From positions 1 to 64,000 of the forward strand of contig CAJQMR010000012.1 of assembly GCA_905479495.1 (NCBI GenBank): DNA of 64,000 nt, written 5' to 3'. Both the position numbers and the translations under genes were made by a program. Shown piece by piece: positions 19,216 through 27,840 of the stretch; the stretch's first letter is position 1; the number at the start of each line of letters is the position of its first letter. The stretch comes from an uncultured Anaerolineae bacterium. Lineage in GTDB: Bacteria; Chloroflexota; Anaerolineae; Promineifilales; Promineifilaceae. A model generated the notes under the pieces. That model saw only the letters and a list, made by a program, of their open reading frames with translations. It made no database searches and had not been told where the DNA came from.

Positions 19216-20080
19216 GAACGTCGTGCCCACAGCAATCATCCACCAAAACACCCTGCTCTGCATCGGGCAGGTGGTGAACATGGCCACCGTAGGCTTGCAG
19301 TAAATTGTCGGCAGTGAGAACGGCCGTTGGCTCCGCAAAGGCCACCACATAACGATTCAGCAGCATGATCTTGTCAAAACGGTCAGCAGCCAGCTGCAAA
19401 TCGTGGGTGGCTACCAGCACAGTCACCCCATCGGGGCGCAGGCTGTCTAAAATGTTGAAAATGGCTTGCTGGCTGGGCACATCCAGTCCGTTAAGCGGTT
19501 CATCCAGCAGCAGCAATTCTGCTTCCTGCGCCAAAGCGCGGGCAATAAACACGCGCTGCTGCTGCCCGCCAGACAGTTCACCAATTTGCTTTTTAGCCAG
19601 GTGAGATGCTTCTACACGGTCCAGGCTTTGGTGCACAATCTCCCAATCAGCGCGGCGTGGCCAGCGGAATAGGCCAATTTGCCCCACGCGCCCCATCATC
19701 ACCACATCTTCCACCGTCACGGGGAAAGACCAATCAATCTGGTTGCGCTGCGGCACATAGCCAATGCAAATGTGCCCATCCGGCCCGTGGCCAAAGATAT
19801 GCACTTCCCCCTCGCTGGGCTTTACGGTCCCCACAATGAGCTTGAACAGCGTACTTTTCCCCGCCCCGTTGGGACCCACCACAGCGATGCGCTCCCCCTG
19901 TTGAGCCGAAAAGGTGACGTTTTGTAGGGCATGGAAACGGCCGTTGCCTGCCGTCGCCCCCACCGAAACCTCTTGCAAGCCAGCAGCATAGGCTACAGAG
20001 ACGTTGTCCATCTGTAAAGAAGGTGTTTGCGGATCATGGGCCACACCCCGTCCCGCCAATGCGTTTATCAAATGCGTCAT
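19196..20080 (-). CDS. Metal ABC transporter ATP-binding protein (ZnuC/MntA type)
   Basis: This 294-residue ATPase has Walker A VGPNGAGKSTLF, the Q-loop YVPQRNQIDWSFPVTVEDVV typical of the Zn/Mn importer group, signature LSGGQQQRVFIARAL, Walker B LLLLDEPLNGLD and the H-loop VATHD. An N-terminal extension of about 35 residues precedes the usual nucleotide-binding fold. The C-terminus is His/Cys-bearing (YGGHVHHLPDAEQGVLVDDCCGHD), a plausible metal-sensing or metal-buffering tail. It is the first gene of the operon with the permease and Fur-like regulator. A promoter with a Fur-like dyad lies directly at its start. Confidence 0.94.
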   Translation of the reverse strand: MTHLINALAGRGVAHDPQTPSLQMDNVSVAYAAGLQEVSVGATAGNGRFHALQNVTFSAQQGERIAVVGPNGAGKSTLFKLIVGTVKPSEGEVHIFGHGPDGHICIGYVPQRNQIDWSFPVTVEDVVMMGRVGQIGLFRWPRRADWEIVHQSLDRVEASHLAKKQIGELSGGQQQRVFIARALAQEAELLLLDEPLNGLDVPSQQAIFNILDSLRPDGVTVLVATHDLQLAADRFDKIMLLNRYVVAFAEPTAVLTADNLLQAYGGHVHHLPDAEQGVLVDDCCGHDVPVIREP

Positions 20081-20082
20081 GC

Positions 20083-20115
20083 TGATATTTTATATCACTG
20101 AAACCAGATTGACAA
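20083..20115 (-). promoter_or_regulatory. Promoter with Fur/Zur-like operator, possibly leaderless
   Basis: Reading the minus strand, TTGTCA (20110-20115) and TAAAAT (20087-20092) are 17 bp apart. The dyad TGATAT-AAA-ATATCA (20083-20097) covers the -10 box and resembles a Fur-family box. The transcription start would fall about on the ATG at 20080, so the mRNA may be leaderless; no ribosome binding site is seen. Confidence 0.5.
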
Positions 20116-20320
20116 TTCGTATATTACTTGAAAGTGACACACTCAGACGACATTCCTAACATGTTTGAGCTGCTTACCACAAGTCACAGACAACTTATGC
20201 CCCCTTTGTATATCCAGGCACATAGAAACAAGCGTCCTTATTCCGTACGATAGGCAGCGATAGGAACAAATTACACGTTATTTTATTTTTTTCAATTTGT
20301 ATTTGCAAAGGAGGCAAAAC

Positions 20321-20581
20321 ATGTTAGTTAACTTAATTTTATGGATTATTTTAGGTGCCGCTGCTGGTTGGATCGCCAGCATGATTATGAAACGTGACGC
20401 GCAAATGGGTGCTTTGGAAAACATTATTGTGGGTATTGTCGGTGCTCTTCTTGGTGGGTTCCTCTTTAACCTGCTTGGACTCCCTGGCGATACTGGTTTT
20501 AACTTTTGGACACTGCTCGTAGCCGTAACCGGCTCCGTTGTGCTCCTCTTCCTGCTTGGTGTTTTCCGTCGGGCATTCTAA
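20321..20581 (+). CDS. GlsB/YeaQ/YmgE-family stress-response membrane protein
   Basis: This 86-residue protein has three hydrophobic segments with the family pattern LILWIILGAAAGWIASMIM, then GALENIIVGIVGALLGGFLF and a final helix (LLVAVTGSVVLLFLLG). These 'transglycosylase-associated' proteins are small inner-membrane proteins induced by stress in several bacteria; their exact role is unsettled. The ATG at 20321 is chosen because AAAGGAGG lies 6-7 nt upstream; an in-frame start at 20297 lacks one. A strong terminator follows. Confidence 0.9.
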   Translation: MLVNLILWIILGAAAGWIASMIMKRDAQMGALENIIVGIVGALLGGFLFNLLGLPGDTGFNFWTLLVAVTGSVVLLFLLGVFRRAF

Positions 20582-20598
20582 AATAAAATAGTATATTT

Positions 20599-20632
20599 AA
20601 TACCCCTGCACTTTTGTGCAGGGGTATTTTTC
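20599..20632 (+). terminator. Rho-independent terminator after the GlsB-family gene
   Basis: AATACCCCTGCAC (20599-20611) pairs perfectly with GTGCAGGGGTATT (20616-20628) around a TTTT loop, followed by a T run. Confidence 0.93.
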
Positions 20633-20652
20633 TGCAACAGGAGTTTCACATA

Positions 20653-20985
20653 ATGACAGAAAGCCTCACGATAAACAATATCATCTACACCGAGGCGCTT
20701 ACGAAAAAGTTTGGCGGTTTGCCAGTGGTCAATAAACTGAGTCTGGACGTCCCCGCTGGGGCAATATTTGGGTTCATTGGTCCAAGTGGCTGTGGTAAAA
20801 CCACAACCGTCCGCCTTTTGTTGGGCATTTATACCCCAGACAGTGGTGAGGCCAGCGTGTTGCAAGATTCGCCACGTGAATTTTGCCGCCAGGAACGATC
20901 TCAAATTGGCTATATGCCCCAGCAATTTGTTTTATATCCAGACTTAACCGTATGGGAAAATTTAAATCTTTATGCAGCGTGTTGA
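20653..20985 (+). pseudogene. Truncated ABC transporter ATPase (N-terminal 110 residues)
   Basis: The reading frame begins well, with an AGGAG site before the ATG at 20653. It encodes the first half of a multidrug/ABC-2-type ATPase: TEALTKKFGGLPVVNKLSL, Walker A GPSGCGKTTTVRLLLG and the Q-loop MPQQFVLYPDLTVWENLNLYA. It then stops at a TGA 14 bp into the next gene. The LSGG signature, Walker B and H-loop are all missing, about 60% of the usual length, so it cannot hydrolyse ATP alone. The break falls exactly at the start of the AI-2E permease gene, which suggests a deletion that joined two loci. An assembly join is also possible. Confidence 0.85.
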
Positions 20986-22228
20986 GATTCCCCAAATTCC
21001 AACCCAGTGGCTGGTGTGGTGGACGTTAAGTATAACGGCCGTTGTCCTAGGTTTCTGGCTGCTTATCCGGTTTCAGAACATGGTGCTGCTTTTATTAACG
21101 GCCGTTATTTTGAGTACGGCCGTTCGCCCCGGCGTCATGCACCTGGGAAAGCGGGGAATCACCAAACCTGTGGGCATATTGATCATCTTTGGCATTGTGG
21201 GCATTTTGCTGGGGTTGCTCATTTGGGCTACCGTGCCTGTGCTGGTAGAGCAAACCAGTGCGCTTAGCCAAAGTCTGGCAGAAGGGTACCAACTGCTGCG
21301 CCAATGGCTGCACGATTCGCCCAACATTTTACTGAGGCGCTTTCTGGACATTCTGCCTGAAAGTTCACAAGGGCTCATGCCCAATGGGGGAGAAGGCACC
21401 TTAACAGATGGGCAAATGACGCTGGTAGCTCGTGACGGCCAGGGCGAGCAACTACTCATCGGGCTAGCGCAGGCAGTTGCGGTCGTGATGCTCACCTTTT
21501 ATTGGATTTTAGAGAGCGAATTTGTCAAAAACGCCATCTTCCTATTGATTCCGCTACAGAAACGAGATGAGGTTCGGCAGATGGTTTCAGAAATCGAAAC
21601 CAGAGTGGGCAGCTACCTCCTGGGGCAAGGACTGCTTTGCCTCATCGTTGGGCTAACCGCTTTTGTTGCCTATTTGCTCATTGGGCTGCCCCATGCGCTA
21701 CTGCTAGCTGTATTTGCCGGTCTTCTGGAGGCTGTGCCGCTTATTGGACCAACGCTGGGCGCCATACCGGCCTTTATCATTGGGCTGTCCGTTTCACCCG
21801 CCACGGCGCTTTGGGTTGTTTTGGCCACCCTCGTTATTCAGCAGGTAGAAAACAGCTATCTGGTACCACGGGTGATGAAGCGGGCCATCGGTATACGGCC
21901 GTTAGTCTCTCTGCTCTCGCTGTTGGCATTTGGTTCCCTGTACGGCGTGCTGGGTGCCCTCATTGCGCTGCCGCTGGCAAGCGTCATTCAGCTGCTGCTG
22001 GATCACTTTTTGCTAGCCAGGGAAAGCCTGGCGCAAGAAGAAACAGGGCGAGACCAGTTGAGCCTGTTACGGTATGAAACCAATCAATTGGTGCAAGACA
22101 TCCGCAACCAAATTCGCCGCAAAGATAGCGCACCATCAGCCACTGCCGACGCACTGGAAGATGAAGTGGAAGCACTGGCGCTGGACCTGGAAGGGTATTT
22201 GGCAGCGCAAGGGAAAACCGCCGAATGA
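20972..22228 (+). CDS. AI-2E family transporter (YdiK/TqsA type), first copy
   Basis: A 418-residue polytopic membrane protein of the AI-2E transporter-like family. It has an N-terminal pair of helices (WWTLSITAVVLGFWLLI; LLLLTAVILSTAVRPGV), a soluble central section (about 100-170) and the diagnostic C-terminal block ending EAVPLIGPTLGAIPAFIIGL, VENSYLVPRVMKRAIGIRPLVSLLSLLAFG and LGALIALPLAS. Family members export diverse small solutes or act as Na+/H+ antiporters; autoinducer export should not be assumed. Its start overlaps the truncated ABC ATPase by 14 bp, and its end overlaps a second copy by 4 bp. Confidence 0.9.
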   Translation: MQRVEIPQIPTQWLVWWTLSITAVVLGFWLLIRFQNMVLLLLTAVILSTAVRPGVMHLGKRGITKPVGILIIFGIVGILLGLLIWATVPVLVEQTSALSQSLAEGYQLLRQWLHDSPNILLRRFLDILPESSQGLMPNGGEGTLTDGQMTLVARDGQGEQLLIGLAQAVAVVMLTFYWILESEFVKNAIFLLIPLQKRDEVRQMVSEIETRVGSYLLGQGLLCLIVGLTAFVAYLLIGLPHALLLAVFAGLLEAVPLIGPTLGAIPAFIIGLSVSPATALWVVLATLVIQQVENSYLVPRVMKRAIGIRPLVSLLSLLAFGSLYGVLGALIALPLASVIQLLLDHFLLARESLAQEETGRDQLSLLRYETNQLVQDIRNQIRRKDSAPSATADALEDEVEALALDLEGYLAAQGKTAE

Positions 22229-23391
22229 AGCGCCTAATGCTGTACACAGCCACTGCACTGGGCACGCTGCTCGTTTTATATATCTTATGGCAGTTTCGTC
22301 TGGTGTTACTGCTATTTGTTCTGTCATTATTTGTGGCGGCGGCCATTCGGCCGTTGGTGGGTCGTCTAACCGCCCTGGGCATCCCCAAAACAGGCGCGCA
22401 AATTCTGCTGTATGCGGTTGGCGTTGGTTCCGTGCTGCTCGTTTTTTTATTGGTAGGCGACAGATTGTTGATGGAGCTTAATATTTTGGCCAACCGGGCG
22501 GTGATTGAGTATGAGTCAATTTATCATCGTTGGGAAGCAGGAGCTAACTGGCAGCAAACGGCCGTTTCCTATTTATCCCCCCCTCCGCTTACATCTGGTG
22601 ACGAAGCCGAATTAGAAGCCATGCTGCCCACTGTTGTGCTCATTACGCGCAACATTGCCACAGCGCTGGGCAGCTTGTTGCTTCTGCTGGCTTTAAGCGT
22701 TTACTGGAGCGCCGATCAATATCGGTTTGAACGATTATGGCTTTCAGTGCTGCCACCCAAACGGCGAGCCTATGCCCGTGACGGCTGGCGAGCAATTGAA
22801 CATGCGGTCGGCAGCTATTTACGCAGCCAGACGGTGCAAAGTATTCTGGCAGCATTCTTTTTAGGGTTGGGCGCTTTTGCCATGCGCATGGATTTTCCCA
22901 TTTTGCTGGCGCTTTTAGGGGCTCTGGCCGCCCTGGTTCCCTTGTTTGGCAGTCTGGTAATGGCCCTTCTTGCCTTTGGGCTCGGCTATTTGGAAAGTCT
23001 CAACTTGGGCTTGGGGGCAGCACTCTACACGCTTGTCCTCTTTTTGGCCCTGGAGTTTCTTGTAGAGCCACGTTTATGGCCGCGGAAACGGCGCAGCTTT
23101 TTATTCACCATTTTGCTTATTATTCCGCTGGTGGAGACGTTTGGAGTGTGGGGATTGTTGGTAGCACCGCCGCTGGCAGCGGCGCTTGAGGTGCTTATTG
23201 GGCAGGCATATCAAGTGTATGTGCAGCCGGCAGGAACGGCCGTACAGCTAGATGAAATTGAAACGCGCTACCAACAAATCGTAATCAAAGCCAATCAGGC
23301 TGAATATGGCGACCTTGCACCCGAATTGCAAAACTTGACCAAACGGTTTGCCACCTTGCTGGCAAACTCTCGTAAAATCAAACTCAACTAA
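22225..23391 (+). CDS. AI-2E family transporter, second copy
   Basis: This 388-residue protein is a diverged paralogue of the preceding gene and overlaps it as ATGA, so the two are translationally coupled. It has the N-terminal hydrophobic segments (LGTLLVLYILWQFRLVLLLFVLSLFVAAAIRPLVG), a charged central part, and the C-terminal family block LAALVPLFGSLVMALLAFGLGYL, FLVEPRLWPRKRRSFLFTILLIIPL and GLLVAPPLAAALEVL. The co-encoded pair may form a heteromeric transporter, which is inference from the overlap. Substrate is unknown. Confidence 0.85.
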   Translation: MKRLMLYTATALGTLLVLYILWQFRLVLLLFVLSLFVAAAIRPLVGRLTALGIPKTGAQILLYAVGVGSVLLVFLLVGDRLLMELNILANRAVIEYESIYHRWEAGANWQQTAVSYLSPPPLTSGDEAELEAMLPTVVLITRNIATALGSLLLLLALSVYWSADQYRFERLWLSVLPPKRRAYARDGWRAIEHAVGSYLRSQTVQSILAAFFLGLGAFAMRMDFPILLALLGALAALVPLFGSLVMALLAFGLGYLESLNLGLGAALYTLVLFLALEFLVEPRLWPRKRRSFLFTILLIIPLVETFGVWGLLVAPPLAAALEVLIGQAYQVYVQPAGTAVQLDEIETRYQQIVIKANQAEYGDLAPELQNLTKRFATLLANSRKIKLN

Positions 23392-23418
23392 GCTAACTCC
23401 TGACTGGTCACATCTTCA

Positions 23419-24654
23419 TTATTTTTCTTCTGAATCTATTTCTAAAAGCTGACGCCAATCTAGGCTGAAGATTGGCTTTTGCGCATCAATACGAATGTGG
23501 AAGCCTGCTTTTTTGGCTTCGATTGCCTGCTCGTACACTTGAACCAGTCGCCTACCCTGTCTATCCAAATCAAATTCATGGGCTTTTTGCCCGGCCGATT
23601 CGGCCAGCTTGTGATACAGCGCTTCATCCTCCAACACGCGCAACATAGCCCCGGCAAGCGCCTCACTATCATCCGGGGTGAGCAAGCCTTGTTCGCCATC
23701 GCTGACCGCATCAGATGTGCCTGTTGCAGCGACGGCCACGACGGGCAGTCCCGCAGCCATTGCTTCCAATGTCACCAACCCTTGCGTTTCTGTGACGGAG
23801 GCAAAACAAAAGAGATCGGCCGCTTTCAGATAATTTGGGACATCATCAAAAGGAACGGTTCCTATCAAATGAACACGTTGGGCCACGCCTAGCTTTTTGA
23901 CCAGCGCTTCCAGCCGCTCCCGTTCCTCCCCTTCGCCAAGGATAACCAGACGCACATTGGGGTGCTTTTGGATAACGGGGACAACGGCCGTAATTAAAGT
24001 ATGCCAATTTTTTTCCTTGGCCAGCCGTCCGATGGAAATAAGCAGTTTATCTTCTTCAGACCAGCCGTGGCGCTGCCGCACGTCGCCCGCCGCTGCTTGC
24101 TGATAATGGGCTACGTTGATGCCGGTGGGAACGGCCGTAATCCCCTCGGTCACCCCATACGTTTCGGCCAACAACTGCTTAATACTTTCGCTGGGAACCA
24201 CCACATGCTGGCACTGGGTCATGTAATCCCCAATCCAGCGCTGAATCACCTGTTTGGCCAAGCCTTGCGGCAAGCCAAAGGCATAATGACTGTATTCCCG
24301 GTAGCGCGTATGGTGGGTAAATACCAGAGGAATATCCAAAGCTTCTGCTTTGCGTGCCGCCACTTGCCCCAGCAAAGCTGGATGATGGGCATGTATCACG
24401 TTCAGCTTCAGAGAAGGCAGCAGCGTATCCACAAAATTAGAGACCGGAATGGTTAGCGGATACTCTTGCAGCGGCAGTTGCAGCGCTGGATAACGAAAAA
24501 CAAACGGCTCCTGATCTTTATAATCCCGGTCTGCTTGAGCAAAAATAAATACATTGTGGCCTAGATCGGTTAGGGCCTGACGAAAGCGGCTCACAGAGCG
24601 AACCACCCCGCTGGTAACGGGGTGGTAGGTGTTGGTGAAATGGGCTATGTGCAT
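23419..24654 (-). CDS. Glycosyltransferase family 4 (diacylglycerol glucosyltransferase-like)
   Basis: A 411-residue GT-B retaining glycosyltransferase. The N-terminus MHIAHFTNTYHPVTSGVVRSV is typical of GT4 enzymes that glycosylate lipids. HAHHPALLG and FTHHTRY are acceptor-domain motifs. The donor domain has ISIGRLAKEKNW, VILGEGEERERLE, ADLFCFASVTETQGLVTLEAMAAGLPVVA with the EX7E motif. It may make glucosyl- or galactosyl-diacylglycerol, judged by resemblance to Mgs/DgdA-type sequences, but the sugar and acceptor are not certain. The ATG at 24654 is preferred because AAAGGA then sits at proper spacing. It follows the glucosidase-like gene by 61 bp on the same strand. Confidence 0.9.
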   Translation of the reverse strand: MHIAHFTNTYHPVTSGVVRSVSRFRQALTDLGHNVFIFAQADRDYKDQEPFVFRYPALQLPLQEYPLTIPVSNFVDTLLPSLKLNVIHAHHPALLGQVAARKAEALDIPLVFTHHTRYREYSHYAFGLPQGLAKQVIQRWIGDYMTQCQHVVVPSESIKQLLAETYGVTEGITAVPTGINVAHYQQAAAGDVRQRHGWSEEDKLLISIGRLAKEKNWHTLITAVVPVIQKHPNVRLVILGEGEERERLEALVKKLGVAQRVHLIGTVPFDDVPNYLKAADLFCFASVTETQGLVTLEAMAAGLPVVAVAATGTSDAVSDGEQGLLTPDDSEALAGAMLRVLEDEALYHKLAESAGQKAHEFDLDRQGRRLVQVYEQAIEAKKAGFHIRIDAQKPIFSLDWRQLLEIDSEEK

Positions 24655-24694
24655 GAACATGTCCTTTTATGGCTAACCAATTGTGTGTAAAACG

Positions 24695-24732
24695 TGATGC
24701 GTGACCAAAAGCAAATCACGCTTCACGCATCA
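24695..24732. repeat. TGATGCGTGA inverted repeat at the end of the glucosidase-like gene
   Basis: TGATGCGTGA (24695-24704) pairs with TCACGCATCA (24723-24732), with a second TCACG copy at 24716. One arm lies inside the last codons of the gene ending at 24716. It may serve as a 3'-end stem-loop. Confidence 0.65.
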
Positions 24733-26137
24733 AGGGCTTATTAACTCCCAAAGAGCTCCGATTTTTAAAGGGGAATAATTTTTCTTTACAAATGGAAAAA
24801 GCATAAATCACCATGCTGGCATTCCAGGTGAGCGGCGCTTCGGAGGTGTAGAGAAAGGTGGAGAGGAAACGGCCGTTTTTGCCATACACCTCATGCACCA
24901 CACCATCCTGCACAATCGCTTTGCTCATGCGGGCGATTAACTCATTGGCTTCAGACGGCCGTCCGGCCCGAGCCAGAGCAACGGCGTGCCAGCCGCCCAG
25001 CCATAGCCAAGCAGCACTGGTATGGTAATGGGGAATGCGGGCAACGTGATTTTCCACCGCCACGTCACGCCGCCGATAGCCGTAGCTGACGACCTGCGTC
25101 GGCACTGGATCAGCCATGCCGATGCGTTCCATCGCATCCAGAATTGAGTGCGCTTGCTCTTTTGTGGCCAAACCCCAGGCCACCGCCAGCGTATTGCCGC
25201 TGCTGCTCAGGTTAAGATGCTGCTGGCTGGTGACAAAATAGCCCTGCGCTTCACGCCAAAAATGGTTATGAATATTATCATACAACCTTTGCGCCTTGTC
25301 CTGCCACCACTGCTGGTGCAAATCGCCCTCGCAATGAACAGAGGCTTTGGCCAGGCCAGACACGGCTTTCCAGTACAGCACATTGGTGTACAAAATACGT
25401 CCGGTCCGGCCGATACTATCAGCCCAATCGGTGAAAGCACCCTGATGTAGCAGCCCATCTTCTCCTCTGGCATGTTCTTCCAGCCAGGTCACGGCGCGAC
25501 ACAGTCCCTCCCAATGTCTTCTGAGGAAATCGTAATCGCCGGTTTGTTCAGCATAATGCAAGGCAGCAATGACCAGCAGGCTGTTGCCATCCAAGGAGAT
25601 GGTGCCATGCGCCGTCTGGTATTTGGGGCGCAAGGGCTTGTGAATAGGCTGTTCGCGTTTCAACAGCGAATGCAGGTACCGCTCCACCACGCCGGTTGAG
25701 TGCAGCTTCACCGGAAACTGCCCGGATGGTTTTTGGTAAAGCAGAAATGCCTCCAGACATTCCCGCACCGCCTGAACCTGGCCCAAAGCCATCAGACCAA
25801 AGGTGGCAAAGCCAAAATCACGCGCCCACGGCTCTCGAAAGTTGCGCACACCAGCACACAGCACCAACTTTTCTTGACCGTTGAGCAGCAGCCGGGGTTC
25901 AATGCAATGTTTGACGTTGGACACGGCAATTTTCAAGGCATGGATCTCAATTTCCCTCTGGCTGCCACCTTCCAGAATAGCGTGTTCCCATTCCAGACGC
26001 GGCTGCCGCAGCAAACGCTCCACACCATTGATTACGCGGCGAATGCCTCGACCTGCTGCCAGAGCCAGGCCCAAGAGGAAAGGTTCATTTTTTGGTGATT
26101 GTTCTTCCGAGGGTGTCAAAGGTAATTTGTCTGTCAT
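24716..26137 (-). CDS. Amylo-alpha-1,6-glucosidase / glycogen-debranching-type (alpha/alpha)6 protein
   Basis: This 473-residue soluble protein resembles the C-terminal six-hairpin glucosidase domain of glycogen debranching enzymes. GVRNFREPWARDFGFATFGLMAL and DGNSLLVIAALHYAEQTGDYDFLRRHW are typical alpha/alpha-toroid motifs, and DWADSIGR carries a likely acidic catalytic residue. The N-terminal glycogen-binding domain of full debranching enzymes is absent, so only a single glucosidase (or related invertase/trehalase-like) activity is expected. It lies upstream of the GT4 gene, which hints at glycan or glycolipid turnover. The exact substrate is unknown. Confidence 0.75.
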   Translation of the reverse strand: MTDKLPLTPSEEQSPKNEPFLLGLALAAGRGIRRVINGVERLLRQPRLEWEHAILEGGSQREIEIHALKIAVSNVKHCIEPRLLLNGQEKLVLCAGVRNFREPWARDFGFATFGLMALGQVQAVRECLEAFLLYQKPSGQFPVKLHSTGVVERYLHSLLKREQPIHKPLRPKYQTAHGTISLDGNSLLVIAALHYAEQTGDYDFLRRHWEGLCRAVTWLEEHARGEDGLLHQGAFTDWADSIGRTGRILYTNVLYWKAVSGLAKASVHCEGDLHQQWWQDKAQRLYDNIHNHFWREAQGYFVTSQQHLNLSSSGNTLAVAWGLATKEQAHSILDAMERIGMADPVPTQVVSYGYRRRDVAVENHVARIPHYHTSAAWLWLGGWHAVALARAGRPSEANELIARMSKAIVQDGVVHEVYGKNGRFLSTFLYTSEAPLTWNASMVIYAFSICKEKLFPFKNRSSLGVNKPLMREA

Positions 26138-26274
26138 GTTGAAGTGAATGTACCGGTGTCAACGGCCGTTTTCAATGTATCGGGATATAAAATTCAGGTA
26201 TGTTCTGCAGGCAGAACAATCAAGAATAGTATGCTAAAATGCAGCCAGCAACCATAGCCATATGGAGGGAGTTC

Positions 26275-27792
26275 ATGAAACACAAATCTGACATTGTCAT
26301 CGTGTTATTGGGTTTGTTGCTGGCAACGGCCGTTCTCGCCGCCTGCACCACCAACGACCCCACCCCACAAGCGCCACTAGCCGAAGTGGTGACGGTTGAA
26401 CGGCCGTCAGATACCGCGACACCGCCACCCAGCAGCACCCCCACTGCGACGATGGCTTTGGTTGAAACGGCCGTGCCTACCAGCACACCATCGCCAACAC
26501 CATTCCCTACCCCAACTCCAGCTCCTCCGCTGGTCTGGTCAGAAGGCATAAATTTTGTGGCCCAAGTTGAGGGTTTCAATGGCAGCACGGTTACCTGGTC
26601 GCCAACGCGCAGCGAATTTGTCGCCACAACCTGCTGGAATTTCGATTTGGAAGCGGCAATTTATCATTTCGTTGGACCCTCATTTGAGCAAATTGACATC
26701 ACGCCATTGGGATTCTCATGTGAGCTGCCGGATGATGTTGCCTGGACCTTCGATGGTGAAAAAATTCTGCACTCCGACACATTCCCGGAAGATCATCCCA
26801 ACCATCCAAGTAATTACAATTACGATAACAGCGCTATCTGGATCATGAATCGGGACGGCAGTGAGTACCGGCCACTCAATTTTGACGAGGCGTACGGCCG
26901 TTATCTTGTTTTTAGCGACTCGCTTGATTCTGAAACATTGGTTTACAAATATTATTGCGGTGGCGGCTACGACTGTGTCGTCAAGCTCAATGTTAAAACG
27001 GGTCAGCGATTAAGCACAACCGTGGTTCACATTGGCGACGGCTTTCAAGCAGGGAAGGACTATGTTGCTGCAAATAATGGGATGAATTTCGACTTCAACA
27101 CTACAGCCGTTTCAATCATGAACGAAATTATTCATTCAGATCCAATCTGGGCAGAGGCTGAGTATATGCTTTGCCTCTCCGCAAAGTGCGGTGTTCTCCC
27201 TTGTATTCTCTCCCCCTGTATCGACGAAAGTTCTCGGTTTGAAGATTGGTTACCAGGCACAAATCAAATGCTTGTCGTCACCTGGCCTGCTGAAGAATTT
27301 CTTTTGCTGACAAGAAATTTTGATGATCGGATAAATCCTGAAGTGAATACGCAATTACAGCTTTGGGACATTGACGCAGAGGAGCTGACCTTAATTGTTG
27401 ACAACGCTATCTTCGGCCGTTTCTCACCAGACGGCCGTTTTCTGGCCTACCAAACGCTTTTACCTATCTCCCAGTTCCACATCATGGATTTTGAATCTCG
27501 CCAGGTTATTCACACGGTCCCAAACGCGGAACCAACATTAGAGCCGCGTATTGCGGCAAGCAACACACCATATTTGTGGTCACCAGACAGCACAAAAATC
27601 ATTTTTCGCGATTCGCAGGGAAATTTAACGGTTCTTACTGTGGCCAATGGCTCGCTAACACCATTGTCTGTATCTGGTGGCGAGCGTTTGCAGAATCCTC
27701 AATGGTCTTACGACGGCCGTTATTTGAGTGTGTCCGTTCAAACTGGAACCAGTAGTGAAACGGCCGTACTCACCTTCGCCGATAATCCGTAA
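26275..27792 (+). CDS. PD40/WD40-like beta-propeller lipoprotein, first of a tandem pair
   Basis: A 505-residue predicted lipoprotein. After a short charged start, the hydrophobic helix VIVLLGLLLATAVLAAC ends in a lipobox with Cys about 22. A Thr/Pro/Ser-rich linker (about 25-85, TPTPTP-like) tethers a propeller with repeated W(S)PDG/DSxxI phrases such as ATWSPTRSEF, FGRFSPDGRFLAY, YLWSPDSTKIIFRDSQG and PQWSYDGRYLSV. Such proteins are usually surface-exposed. The ATG at 26275 follows a strong GGAGGG site. The next gene is a paralogue with near-identical leader and linker, so a tandem duplication is likely. No enzyme motif is seen. Confidence 0.85.
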   Translation: MKHKSDIVIVLLGLLLATAVLAACTTNDPTPQAPLAEVVTVERPSDTATPPPSSTPTATMALVETAVPTSTPSPTPFPTPTPAPPLVWSEGINFVAQVEGFNGSTVTWSPTRSEFVATTCWNFDLEAAIYHFVGPSFEQIDITPLGFSCELPDDVAWTFDGEKILHSDTFPEDHPNHPSNYNYDNSAIWIMNRDGSEYRPLNFDEAYGRYLVFSDSLDSETLVYKYYCGGGYDCVVKLNVKTGQRLSTTVVHIGDGFQAGKDYVAANNGMNFDFNTTAVSIMNEIIHSDPIWAEAEYMLCLSAKCGVLPCILSPCIDESSRFEDWLPGTNQMLVVTWPAEEFLLLTRNFDDRINPEVNTQLQLWDIDAEELTLIVDNAIFGRFSPDGRFLAYQTLLPISQFHIMDFESRQVIHTVPNAEPTLEPRIAASNTPYLWSPDSTKIIFRDSQGNLTVLTVANGSLTPLSVSGGERLQNPQWSYDGRYLSVSVQTGTSSETAVLTFADNP

Positions 27793-27840
27793 GAGGAGCG
27801 ATTCCCAGATTTCAATCTTCAGCTTCAAACCGGAACTATT

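Noticed and set aside
20972..23391. Quorum-sensing autoinducer export as the role of the AI-2E-family genes
   Set aside because: The family name is historical. Most members move other solutes, and there are no luxS, lsr or luxR genes nearby.
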